Notes under the pieces: model-generated
Seen by the model: only the letters and a program-made list of their open reading frames with translations
Database searches by the model: none
What the model was told of the DNA's origin: nothing
In this document: positions 1 through 6,702 of the stretch, in pieces
Position numbering within the stretch: position 1 is the stretch's first letter
Layout: every line of letters begins with the position of its first letter
Position numbers and translations under genes: made by a program
NCBI GenBank assembly: GCA_021780795.1
Contig: JAJXYA010000336.1
Span: 1-9,265, forward strand
Direction: 5' to 3'
Origin: Bacillota bacterium
GTDB lineage: Bacteria > Bacillota_A > Clostridia > Clostridiales > Clostridiaceae
Length of the DNA stretch: 9,265 nucleotides

Positions 1-35
1 GATCTATTCAAATTCTTTGCTATAACTATTCCCAT
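1..35 (-). CDS. pstB: PstB, phosphate ABC transporter ATP-binding subunit (N-terminal fragment)
   Basis: Only the first eleven codons are in the window (MGIVIAKNLNR, then the edge). The ATG at 35-33 follows a strong AGGGAGGGA ribosome binding site at 41-48, five bases upstream. The stop codon of pstA (50-48) lies inside this ribosome binding site, so the two genes are tightly packed and probably translated together. The identity as pstB rests on position: in Pst operons the ATPase gene directly follows pstC and pstA, and the short N-terminus fits the usual beta strand that opens such ATPases. No Walker motif is visible because the gene is cut. PstB would hydrolyse ATP on the cytoplasmic face to drive phosphate import through PstC/PstA. 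Confidence 0.75.
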   Translation of the reverse strand, partial: MGIVIAKNLNR

Positions 36-47
36 ATCGTTCCCTCC

Positions 48-935
48 CTATTTACTTCCCGTATAAGATTCATATATTTTTTTTCCGATAATTCTTGCAG
101 ATACATTAAATATAAGCACTGCAATTATTAAAACTGCTGAAGCTCCATTAGCTATCTTAGAAGCATCAGGTACCATTCCCTCAGAATTCAGCTTCCATAT
201 ATACACAGATAAAGTTTCAGCTGGCCTTAATAAACTATAAGCCGAAGCCTTACTGGTTAAGCTTACATTAGCAAAATTCAAAGCTGGTGCGCTCATACCT
301 GCGGTATATAATAAGGCTGCTGCTTCTCCAAATATTCTTCCTGCTGCTAGTATAACGCCTGTTAAAATTTGTGGCATTGCAGAAGGTAATATAACATTTT
401 TAATAGTCTGCCACCTAGTAGCACCTAAGCCTAAACTGGCTTCTTTAACACCCGCAGAGGCTGCTTTAATAGCATTTTCACTAACTCTAGTAAGTCCTGG
501 TAGATTTATTATAGTTATAGCTAATGCTCCAGCAATAAGAGAATATCCCCATTTTGTCATGTTAACAAAAACTAAAAGTCCAAACAAGCCAACTACTATA
601 GAAGGTAGAGATGCCATAGTTTCAATACTCAATCTAATAATATTTAATACCTTGCCTTCTTTTGCGTATTCAGCTAAAAATATTCCAGCCCCCACCCCTA
701 GTGGCACTGTAATTATAAGTGTTACTACAAGCAGCTGTATTGAGTTATATAATTGACGTCCAATTCCGCCACCGGCTTCTCCGATTTTGGGCTCACCAAA
801 TAAAAATTTTAAATTTAATGACTGCCTTCCATTATATAGTATATATGCTATGAGGCTTACTAGCAATAGAATTACTAAAGCAGAAACTATATATAAAACT
901 ATGGTTGCTATTTTGTCTTTAACTTTAGAGCTCAT
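48..935 (-). CDS. pstA: PstA, phosphate ABC transporter permease
   Basis: This 295-residue protein is a membrane permease of the high-affinity phosphate importer and pairs with PstC to form the channel. Hydrophobic segments are visible near residues 10-34, 66-90, 105-126, 132-148, 186-212 and 264-283, giving the six helices expected. The cytoplasmic EAA loop that docks on PstB is at about 165-184 (EASLGLGATRWQ, then ILP), followed by the GEAAALLYTAG segment (203-213) typical of PstA. The length is normal for the family. The ATG shares one base with the TAA of pstC (TAATG at 937-933), which implies translational coupling. Identity is firm from the EAA loop, the order of genes and the pstS gene upstream. 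Confidence 0.95.
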   Translation of the reverse strand: MSSKVKDKIATIVLYIVSALVILLLVSLIAYILYNGRQSLNLKFLFGEPKIGEAGGGIGRQLYNSIQLLVVTLIITVPLGVGAGIFLAEYAKEGKVLNIIRLSIETMASLPSIVVGLFGLLVFVNMTKWGYSLIAGALAITIINLPGLTRVSENAIKAASAGVKEASLGLGATRWQTIKNVILPSAMPQILTGVILAAGRIFGEAAALLYTAGMSAPALNFANVSLTSKASAYSLLRPAETLSVYIWKLNSEGMVPDASKIANGASAVLIIAVLIFNVSARIIGKKIYESYTGSK

Positions 936-1846
936 TATACCTCACCTCTTTTTCCAAGTTTTCTAATTATAAGTATAAATATAAAGGATATTATTAATAA
1001 TAAAAATGCCATTGACCATAATGCATCATTCCAAGCTGTACCATAGATTGTATTTGCCATATCCATAGTAAGTATGCTTGTTAATGTAGATGTGGTTCCA
1101 AGTAACCCCTTAGGGAAGGTGACTGAGTTTCCTATAACCATTTGAACTGCTAGGGCTTCTCCAAAAGCTCTTGCAACTCCTAGTACTATTCCTGTTAAGA
1201 TTCCACTTTTAGCTGCAGGAATAATTACTTTAATTATAGTTTGCCATCTAGTTGCTCCAAGTCCATAAGATGCTTCTATATAATCTTTTGGTATGGTTTT
1301 TATTGCATCTGAAGAAATGCTTGTGATGGTTGGCAAAATCATTACGCTAATAACTAATACTCCTGCCAATAAACTAAATCCAATTCCTCCGAACCAAAAC
1401 TTAATAAAAGGCACTAATACGCTTACACCTATCCACCCATAAACAACTGAAGGTATTCCTACAAATAATTCCATGGCTGGTTGAAGTACTTTTGTACCAA
1501 GTTTTGGCGAAATCACATTCATAAATACTGCTAAAGCTACCCCTATTGGTGCGCTTACTAGCACTGCAAGGAAAGACACTACTGAAGACCCAAGAATAAA
1601 TATCAAAGTTCCAAATTGAGGAGGTACAGTTTCTCCACTACCCTCTGGATTCCAATTTCCAGAAAATATAAAATGAAATATTGAGTATCCATGCTTTATA
1701 AAGGTATTTAAGCCCTTAGTAGTTAGGAATAATATAATTGCAAAAGTAAGAATCACTATAACCATACCACATAACATTGCAAAACCGCGTCCTAAATATT
1801 CATTTTTAAGTTTTAAAAATATTGTTTTTATATCATTTTTTTTCAT
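935..1846 (-). CDS. pstC: PstC, phosphate ABC transporter permease
   Basis: This 303-residue permease is the partner of PstA in the phosphate import channel. Hydrophobic segments appear near residues 22-42, 80-110, 124-148, 156-173, 210-232 and 278-295. The EAA loop is at about 191-210 (EASYGLGATRWQ, then KVIIP), and the family-typical run FGEALAVQMVIGN is at 228-240. A short basic N-terminus precedes the first helix, as is usual for PstC. The start ATG (1846-1844) has GAGG at 1859-1856 and AGGA at 1854-1851 upstream. The gene is separated from pstS by a terminator-like hairpin and a dispersed repeat, so its expression probably depends on read-through from the pstS promoter. I see no convincing independent promoter. 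It overlaps pstA by one base. Confidence 0.95.
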   Translation of the reverse strand: MKKNDIKTIFLKLKNEYLGRGFAMLCGMVIVILTFAIILFLTTKGLNTFIKHGYSIFHFIFSGNWNPEGSGETVPPQFGTLIFILGSSVVSFLAVLVSAPIGVALAVFMNVISPKLGTKVLQPAMELFVGIPSVVYGWIGVSVLVPFIKFWFGGIGFSLLAGVLVISVMILPTITSISSDAIKTIPKDYIEASYGLGATRWQTIIKVIIPAAKSGILTGIVLGVARAFGEALAVQMVIGNSVTFPKGLLGTTSTLTSILTMDMANTIYGTAWNDALWSMAFLLLIISFIFILIIRKLGKRGEV

Positions 1847-1865
1847 ATCATCCTACCTCAAATAA

Positions 1866-1957
1866 TTATTTTAACGACATTTCAGAAGGAAAATCCTATT
1901 CCTTGCAGAATTAGGGTCTAACTTCCCTTCTGAAATCGTTAATATTACAGCACAGAA
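1866..1957 (-). repeat. Dispersed intergenic repeat, copy A (hairpin form, minus orientation)
   Basis: On the minus strand this stretch begins GCTGTAATATTAACGATTTC and continues AGAAGG. It matches the conserved left end of the repeats at 5586 and 6538, but in the opposite orientation. The left arm (1871-1889) and right arm (1926-1942) are inverted copies: TTAACGA, a two-base bulge, then TTTCAGAAGG. This gives 17 pairs around a loop of about 36 bases. It lies in the transcribed leader of pstC, directly after the pstS terminator. There is no T-run after it on the minus strand, so it is unlikely to be a simple terminator. I read it as a small non-autonomous mobile or palindromic intergenic unit. 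Its effect on pstC expression or message stability is unknown. Confidence 0.7.
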
Positions 1958-1969
1958 GGTTATGCTTTA

Positions 1970-2002
1970 ATCTAAAATAAAGACTGGTTTTACCCAGCCT
2001 TT
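1970..2002 (-). terminator. Intrinsic terminator or attenuator after pstS
   Basis: On the minus strand a stem AAAGGCTGG / CCAGTCTTT (2002-1994 and 1987-1979, nine pairs with one G-U) closes a six-base loop. It is followed by TTTATTTTAG. It starts nine bases after the pstS stop codon. Because pstC and pstA follow on the same strand without a clear promoter, it probably works as a partial terminator that lowers transport-subunit expression relative to PstS. Confidence 0.75.
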
Positions 2003-2010
2003 AGAGAATA

Positions 2011-2913
2011 TTACTCTCTTGTAGCTTTCATATCTGCCATTGGAATATACCCTAATTTTGATATTGATGCTTTCATTTCATCACTTACCATATAATCTAA
2101 GTATGCTTTTGTTACTCCTGTAGGCTCACCTTTAGTGTACATATGCTCATATGACCAAATTTTATACGTATCTGTGCTTATATTTTGTGCATTTGCTTCA
2201 ACACCATCGATTTTTAGTATATCTAAGCCTGCTTTATTAGCTTCATCAGCAAAATAAGATAATGCTAAATAACTAATTGCTCCATCAGTTTGTAAAATTG
2301 CTTGTTTAACTGCTCCGCTTGAATCTTGAGTTAAACCAGTTGCTTCTTCCTTACCGTCTAAACCATATTTTATAAATGTTGCTCTAGTTCCTGAAGATTT
2401 CGGTCTATTTATAATTGTAATTGCTATGTCAGCTCCGCCAACTTCTTTCCAGTTTTTAATCTTTCCTGTAAATATATCAATTAATTGCGCTTTTGTTAAA
2501 GATTCAACTTTAACTTTTGGATTTGTTACTGCTGCGAATCCTATAACACATACTTTATGATCTTTTAAAGCAGCTGCATCTATTCCTTCTTTTTCCTTTG
2601 CATATATATCTGAATTCCCTACTTCTACACTACCTTCTAATACTAGTTTAAGTCCTGTACCACTGCCACCACCTTGAACATTTACTGTTGCTCCTGGGTT
2701 TTTATCTGCGAAACTTTTAGCACCAAGTTCTGCTAAAGGTTGAAGTGCCGTTGAACCTGCTGCAGTTATTGAACCTGATAATTCGGTTTTTGTAGCTTCA
2801 GGTGTTGTACCCGTTTTACCTGTTTCATTTTTACTTGAACAACCCGTGAAAATACCTGCTGTCATTGCAACTGCTAATGCAGCCACCATCATTTTTAAGC
2901 TTTTTCTTTTCAT
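2011..2913 (-). CDS. pstS: PstS, phosphate-binding lipoprotein
   Basis: This is the extracellular, membrane-anchored phosphate-binding protein that delivers phosphate to PstC/PstA. The start chosen is the ATG at 2913-2911 (MKRKSLKMM), seven bases after GGAGGA at 2926-2921; an ATG five codons upstream lies within that site and is rejected. The protein has 300 residues, normal for the family. A basic n-region and hydrophobic stretch (8-20) lead to the lipobox IFTGC, with Cys25 as the lipidated residue. A Ser/Thr/Glu-rich linker (26-45) follows. The phosphate-binding loops are visible: AAGSTALQP (51-59), GGGSGTGLK (81-89) and SSGTRATF (173-180). The gene is preceded by a PhoP box promoter and closed by a hairpin terminator, so it is expected to be induced by phosphate starvation. 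Confidence 0.96.
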   Translation of the reverse strand: MKRKSLKMMVAALAVAMTAGIFTGCSSKNETGKTGTTPEATKTELSGSITAAGSTALQPLAELGAKSFADKNPGATVNVQGGGSGTGLKLVLEGSVEVGNSDIYAKEKEGIDAAALKDHKVCVIGFAAVTNPKVKVESLTKAQLIDIFTGKIKNWKEVGGADIAITIINRPKSSGTRATFIKYGLDGKEEATGLTQDSSGAVKQAILQTDGAISYLALSYFADEANKAGLDILKIDGVEANAQNISTDTYKIWSYEHMYTKGEPTGVTKAYLDYMVSDEMKASISKLGYIPMADMKATRE

Positions 2914-2973
2914 TGATAATTCCTCCATTCATTTATTTAAATTGTTTTATTAGCTACTCACTACACTTATAAT

Positions 2974-3048
2974 ATTATACCCTCAAAGTTAACTCTCTAT
3001 TATGCAAAAGTTAACTAAAGTTTAGCTAATGTTAATTAAACTTTACAA
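2974..3048 (-). promoter_or_regulatory. PhoP-box promoter of the pst operon
   Basis: Read on the plus strand, six hexamers starting TT occur at 2989 (TTAACT), 3000 (TTATGC), 3011 (TTAACT), 3022 (TTAGCT), 3032 (TTAATT) and 3043 (TTACAA). The spacing is 11, 11, 11, 10 and 11 bases, one per helical turn. This matches the PhoP direct-repeat pattern known from Bacillus (TTAACA-like hexamers with about five-base spacers). Because GTTAAC is palindromic, a slightly weaker series can also be read on the minus strand. A perfect TATAAT at 2979-2974 on the minus strand sits about ten bases beyond the last hexamer, and there is no good -35 box, as expected for an activator-dependent promoter. Transcription would start near 2967, giving a leader of about 55 bases. 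Confidence 0.75.
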
Positions 3049-3049
3049 T

Positions 3050-3100
3050 GAATAAAAATACCCTATAGATAGACTTTTCTAAACGTCTACCTATAGGGTA
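3050..3100 (-). terminator. Intrinsic terminator after phoR
   Basis: Arms at 3060-3074 and 3085-3099 pair over 15 positions with one mismatch or wobble (ACCCTATAGRTAGAC type), around a ten-base loop. On the minus strand the stem is followed by ATTTTTATT. It lies 29 bases after the phoR stop codon and directly ahead of the PhoP box. It separates phoPR transcription from the pst operon. Confidence 0.85.
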
Positions 3101-3128
3101 CATTTTAAATACTACGATAGTTTTATTC

Positions 3129-4832
3129 TTATTCATTGTATGGAATTTCAACTATAAATTTACTCCCGTTTCCAAGCTCACTTTCCACATATATTTTCCC
3201 GTTAAAGTTAAGAACTATATGCTTAACGATAGCAAGACCGAGACCTGTTCCACCTTTTGCTCTAGAACGTGCCTTATCCACTCGATAGAATCTCTCAAAA
3301 AGACGTGGAATTTGTTCTTTAGCTATTCCAACCCCAGTATCCACAACCCATAGAACACATCTGTCAGCTTTGCTCTCCATTCCAATACAAACACTATCCC
3401 CACTCTCTGAGTAGTTTATTGCATTATCTACTAAGTTAATTAACATTTGTTTAAACCTATCCGCATCACCTATCAATGTTTTTATATTCTGTTCTTGTAT
3501 TGATAATTGGATTCCTTTTGCATCTGCCGTATTTTTCATTAAATTGTAGACATCTTCTACAATTTTATTTACATTAATTTCTTCTTTTTTAATTTCCTTT
3601 TGTTGTTCAATATGTGAAAGCGTTAAAATATCTGTAATTAATCTAGTTAATCTTTCAGCTTCTTCATTGATTATATTTAAAAACTTCTCCTTAGTTTCAG
3701 CATCATCAACATATTTTAAAGTTTCTGCAAACCCTTTAATAGATGTTAAAGGCGTTTTAAGCTCATGAGAAACATTGGCAACAAACTGTGTTCTCATTTT
3801 CTCTAATTTTTTCACTTCTGTAATATCTTGAACAACAGCCACTGTACCAATATGTTCACTTCTATTGATTATATCTGCAGTTTTTATTCTTAGTTCTCGT
3901 TCTTTTGGCCAAACTATCTTTATTTCTTTATAATCATCATCACTTTGATGAAAGATATTTTCTAATTCAAAATCTCTTATATTGTCTAAAAGGTTTTGCC
4001 CTATAATATCTTTAGTAATTCCAAATATTTTTTTAGCATATGGATTAATCATTATTACTTTATTTTTTCTATCCACAGCAATTACTCCACTATCCATACT
4101 TTGTAAAATAGCCTCTAGCCTATTTTGCTTGTCGGTAACTTCATATAACGTAAATTCTAATTTATCCGCCATCTCATTAAAATTCTTAGCTAATTGCCCA
4201 ATTTCGCCATCAGATAATATCTTAGCTCTTCTATGGAATTCTCCCTTGCTAATTCTTGAAGTAATAAAATCTAAATCTGTAATAGGTTTTACTATAATAT
4301 AAGATAATTTTAGAGAAAACCAAATTGACATTGCCGCCGAAAAAATTATTGCTATGATGTAAAACTTAAAATATTTACTACCTAGACCATTTACAATTTT
4401 AAGTGGCATGGAACTTCTAATAATAAAACCATCATCGAAAGTAGTTGCAAAATACATCATTGTCTTCTCAGTAGTTTTACTATATCTCACAGAAAATCCA
4501 CTGCCACTTTTTCTTGCTTCTATTACTTCTTGCCTATTATTATGATTATCCATGGCTTCACCATTTGCATTAGAATCGTAAATAACTTTACCCTTCTTGT
4601 CAATATATGTAACTCTTATTTCTGACTTCGATAAGTTCTCCACAAAAAATTTCTCATGATTTCTTAAATTATTACTTTGCAACAAGCTAATTATCATATT
4701 ATTATTTATTTGGAGCTTGTCTTTCAGATTTTCCTCATATTCATAATTGAAAATAGATACAAATAATACAGTTACTACTACAAATATGAAAATCACAGTG
4801 CTTAACAAATATATCACTAATTTTTTTTTCAT
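3129..4832 (-). CDS. phoR: PhoR-type phosphate-sensing histidine kinase
   Basis: This 567-residue membrane kinase is the partner of the adjacent PhoP and should control the phosphate-starvation response. The order of domains is: helix 1 (about 5-28), an extracytoplasmic segment (about 30-153), helix 2 (about 154-181), HAMP (about 180-230), PAS (about 236-340), dimerisation/phospho-acceptor domain, then the ATPase domain. The H box reads VSHELKTPLTS, with phospho-acceptor His356. The N box LINLVDNAIN contains Asn470, the G1 box is DTGVG (498-502) and the G2 box GTGLGLA is at 528-534, so all catalytic elements are intact. The start ATG follows the phoP stop by two bases, with GGAG inside the end of phoP, so the two are co-translated. 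Length and layout match PhoR/PnpS kinases with a full extracellular domain. The locus next to pst supports the function. Confidence 0.93.
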   Translation of the reverse strand: MKKKLVIYLLSTVIFIFVVVTVLFVSIFNYEYEENLKDKLQINNNMIISLLQSNNLRNHEKFFVENLSKSEIRVTYIDKKGKVIYDSNANGEAMDNHNNRQEVIEARKSGSGFSVRYSKTTEKTMMYFATTFDDGFIIRSSMPLKIVNGLGSKYFKFYIIAIIFSAAMSIWFSLKLSYIIVKPITDLDFITSRISKGEFHRRAKILSDGEIGQLAKNFNEMADKLEFTLYEVTDKQNRLEAILQSMDSGVIAVDRKNKVIMINPYAKKIFGITKDIIGQNLLDNIRDFELENIFHQSDDDYKEIKIVWPKERELRIKTADIINRSEHIGTVAVVQDITEVKKLEKMRTQFVANVSHELKTPLTSIKGFAETLKYVDDAETKEKFLNIINEEAERLTRLITDILTLSHIEQQKEIKKEEINVNKIVEDVYNLMKNTADAKGIQLSIQEQNIKTLIGDADRFKQMLINLVDNAINYSESGDSVCIGMESKADRCVLWVVDTGVGIAKEQIPRLFERFYRVDKARSRAKGGTGLGLAIVKHIVLNFNGKIYVESELGNGSKFIVEIPYNE

Positions 4833-4834
4833 AG

Positions 4835-5530
4835 TTAATCTCCAAAATTAAATCTATATCCTATACCCCTAATAGTCTGGATATACGTTGGATTTTTATC
4901 ATCCTCTTCAATTTTTTGTCTTAGATGTCTTATGTGAACGTCTACAGTTCTTGTTTCTCCTACATATTCATAACCCCATATTTTGTCTAATAAGAAGTCT
5001 CTAGTCATAACTCTACCTTTATTTTTTATTAAAATTTCTAGTAGTTCAAATTCCTTTAAGGTTAAATCGACTTTGATTTCGCTTTTAAAAACCTCGTGCT
5101 TACTAAAGTCAATGGCTAAATTGCCAGCCTTGAAAGTCTTTTCCACTACCTGAGTAGTGGTTCTTCTAAGTATAGCTTTAATCCTTGCCACTAGCTCTCT
5201 TACTGAAAATGGCTTTGTAATATAATCATCTGCACCTAGTTCAAGTCCTATTATTTTGTCTATTTCTTCCCCTTTTGCTGTTATCATTATTATTGGCATA
5301 TTTGACATATTAGAATCTTTTCTAATTTCCTTACACACGTCTAAGCCATCCATTCCAGGTAACATTAAATCTAGTAACATAAGTTGTGGTAATTGTTCTT
5401 TGGCAAGTTTTATAGCATCTATACCATTGTCAACACAAATAACCTTATACCCATTCTTCTCCAAATTAAATTTAATTAACTCCTGTATATGTTCTTCATC
5501 ATCCACCACTAATATTTTTTCTTCAGCCAT
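4835..5530 (-). CDS. phoP: PhoP-type response regulator (OmpR family)
   Basis: This 231-residue transcription factor has an N-terminal receiver domain and a C-terminal winged helix. Receiver residues are visible: acidic pair Asp10-Asp11, phospho-acceptor Asp54 (LLDLMLPGMDG), Thr84 and Lys106 (TKPF). The DNA-binding domain covers about 130-228, with LTLKEFELLEIL and RTVDVHIRHLRQKI, and ends in the typical GIGYRF. The start is placed at the ATG 5530-5528 because GGAGGGG lies five bases upstream (5545-5536 region) and the receiver domain begins at once (MAEEKILVVDDE). An in-frame ATG at 5584 would add 18 residues with no family match, and it sits at the edge of a repeat. It is co-translated with phoR and should act on the PhoP box upstream of pstS. 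I find no convincing promoter in its leader, nor a clear PhoP box. Confidence 0.94.
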   Translation of the reverse strand: MAEEKILVVDDEEHIQELIKFNLEKNGYKVICVDNGIDAIKLAKEQLPQLMLLDLMLPGMDGLDVCKEIRKDSNMSNMPIIMITAKGEEIDKIIGLELGADDYITKPFSVRELVARIKAILRRTTTQVVEKTFKAGNLAIDFSKHEVFKSEIKVDLTLKEFELLEILIKNKGRVMTRDFLLDKIWGYEYVGETRTVDVHIRHLRQKIEEDDKNPTYIQTIRGIGYRFNFGD

Positions 5531-5585
5531 GTTAACCCCTCCGTATTTTTTTATACATTTATTGCTTTTATAATCATCTTCCATG

Positions 5586-5690
5586 CAGCAATATTAACGA
5601 CTTCAGAAGGAGGTTTAGCCTATTGTAGGCCTCTGGGATAGATAACGTCTATCAATTGTTATTCTCCAGCTGAAGTTTTCTCTTTCTTAT
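5586..5690 (+). repeat. Dispersed intergenic repeat, copy B
   Basis: The left end CAGCAATATTAACGACTTCA followed by GAAGGAGGTT matches copy C (6538 on) almost base for base, and matches copy A in reverse. Arms at 5600-5612 and 5664-5676 (ACTTCAG, two mismatched bases, GGAG) are inverted repeats. The interior holds GATAAC-type segments (5639-5646) that can pair with GTTATT (5658-5663). It lies in the 5' region of phoP, in the opposite orientation to the gene, with its conserved end about 55 bases from the phoP start codon. It has no coding capacity. Orientation is given as that of the conserved end. Confidence 0.7.
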
Positions 5691-5699
5691 AGTATGTGT

Positions 5700-5770
5700 C
5701 CATTTGTATTCCTCTGAGGTAGATAACAATTCTCAATTGCTATCCCCTACTTATAGAAGTGTGGGACTTA
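5700..5770 (+). repeat. Partial tandem duplicate of copy B, running into pgeF
   Basis: CCTCTGAGGTAGATAACAAT at 5711 repeats CCTCTGGGATAGATAAC at 5630, 81 bases away. Similarity continues through CAATTGYTATYCYCC to GAAGT for about 48 bases. GATAACAATT (5722-5731) and AATTGCTATC (5734-5743) form a hairpin with one G-T position. The right end (ACTTATAGAAGTG, 5749-5761) resembles the right end of copy C (CACTTATTGAAGTG, 6611-6624). This copy contains the pgeF stop codon (5742-5740) and the last roughly nine codons of that gene. Confidence 0.6.
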
Positions 5771-6492
5771 TCTTCTGATATATCGTTAAGATAAACAAAA
5801 GAAAACATCCTTCCTTGTTTATTTTCACTAAATCTATAGGAATATAATTGATATTGTTTATTACAGGCAGTACAAGTATTGGTAGTAATAATATTTTCTT
5901 CTTTAATACCTTTTTCCTTAAGTTGTGCCAAAATGCATTTTTCTAAATCCAGTTTATTATTATTACTAATTTTAATATTACTATAAATATCTTCACTAGT
6001 AAACTCTTCTACTAATTCCCTGCTAACTTCATAGCAGCAACCTCCGATATGTGGACCAATGTAAACCCTAATATCCTCAGCACTTGAATCATAGTCTTCT
6101 TGTAGTCTTTCAATAGTTTTGCTTACAATTAAAGCTTTTGTACCTTTCCATCCACTATGTATTGAGGCTATCACACCTTTCCTAGTGTCTACTAAAATTA
6201 CTGGAACACAATCAGCAGTAAACACTCCTATAGCGGTTTTGGTTCTATTCGTTATTAAAGCATCTCCATCCTTAATATTTCCATCAAAACTCCAAATTAA
6301 GTCACTGTGAATTTGATTTAAATAGCCAATAGCTTGTAAATCATAATGCTTCTTAATTCTTTCTAAATTTTTTAACCCTTCCTCAGTATTTTTATTAAAG
6401 TTTAGTTCATCCTTTGCTGTTGAAAACAAAATCACCGCATTATCATACTGAAACTTTATAAATTCATAATTATCAATATTTTCAATCTCCAT
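5740..6492 (-). CDS. pgeF: YfiH/YlmD-family purine nucleoside phosphorylase / polyphenol oxidase
   Basis: This 250-residue cytoplasmic protein belongs to the DUF152/YfiH family. Members have been described as multicopper-oxidase-like 'laccases' and, more recently, as zinc-dependent purine nucleoside phosphorylases/adenosine deaminases. The metal-binding residues are visible: His62 in QIHSD, Cys95 in TADCVPV and His112 in IHSGWKG. Other family marks are YIGPHIGGCCYEV (144-156), the CTAC pair (197-200) and YSYR (217-220). The start ATG follows GAGGTG at 6503-6498 with five bases between. The family fold normally ends near GRMFSFVYL (about 227-235). Here about 14 extra residues follow, the last nine or so encoded by a repeat element, so the original stop was probably lost. 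In Bacillus ylmD also lies just downstream of the sigE-sigG-ylmC cluster. Confidence 0.9.
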   Translation of the reverse strand: MEIENIDNYEFIKFQYDNAVILFSTAKDELNFNKNTEEGLKNLERIKKHYDLQAIGYLNQIHSDLIWSFDGNIKDGDALITNRTKTAIGVFTADCVPVILVDTRKGVIASIHSGWKGTKALIVSKTIERLQEDYDSSAEDIRVYIGPHIGGCCYEVSRELVEEFTSEDIYSNIKISNNNKLDLEKCILAQLKEKGIKEENIITTNTCTACNKQYQLYSYRFSENKQGRMFSFVYLNDISEDKSHTSISRG

Positions 6493-6516
6493 TACTACAC
6501 CTCATTTATAATACTT

Positions 6517-6545
6517 ATCTTAAATCATTTACTTCGATGCTACAA
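6517..6545 (-). promoter_or_regulatory. Possible sigma-A promoter of pgeF
   Basis: On the minus strand TTGTAG (6545-6540) and TAAGAT (6522-6517) are 17 bases apart, with the -10 box about 25 bases ahead of the pgeF start codon. Each box has two mismatches to consensus. The -35 hexamer lies in the conserved end of repeat copy C, so the repeat may have contributed promoter sequence. The nrdR terminator upstream makes some promoter in this gap likely, but this particular one is weakly supported. Confidence 0.3.
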
Positions 6546-6632
6546 TATTATCGACTTCAGAAAGAGGTTCATACATACACTAAACCTCCCTTTGTTATAT
6601 TATCTCATCCCACTTATTGAAGTGAAAGTCTT
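6538..6632 (+). repeat. Dispersed intergenic repeat, copy C
   Basis: TGCTACAATATTATCGACTTC followed by AGAAAGAGGTT matches copy B over about 33 bases with only a few differences. Inverted arms are GAGGTT (6564-6569) with AACCTC (6583-6588), and an outer pair ACTTCA (6554-6559) with TGAAGT (6618-6623). The right end CACTTATTGAAGTG (6611-6624) can itself form a small hairpin and resembles the end of the tandem copy at 5749. It lies between the nrdR terminator and the pgeF start, and has no coding capacity. Confidence 0.7.
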
Positions 6633-6672
6633 TTCTCCTTAAATGTTGTTAAAAGCTTTATATTTCTCTAAA

Positions 6673-6702
6673 ATGCAAAAAAAATGCCTAAGGGCATTTT
6701 TA
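6673..6702 (-). terminator. Intrinsic terminator of nrdR, overlapping the stop codon
   Basis: On the minus strand AAAATGCC (6700-6693) pairs with GGCATTTT (6688-6681) over eight perfect base pairs around a four-base loop. It is followed by a run of T (opposite the A-run 6677-6684). The stem begins in the nrdR stop codon. The strong, short hairpin and T-tract make this a confident call. Confidence 0.85.

Noticed and set aside
559..756. Plus-strand open frame of 65 codons inside pstA
   Set aside because: It lies wholly antisense to a clear permease gene, has no ribosome binding site and matches no known family.
3982..4302. Plus-strand open frame of 106 codons inside phoR
   Set aside because: It is antisense to the PAS/HAMP coding region of phoR; its hydrophobic make-up only reflects the complementary codons.
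5531..5584. Upstream ATG that would lengthen PhoP by 18 residues
   Set aside because: The extra residues match no receiver-domain N-terminus, and a strong GGAGGGG site serves the ATG at 5530 instead.
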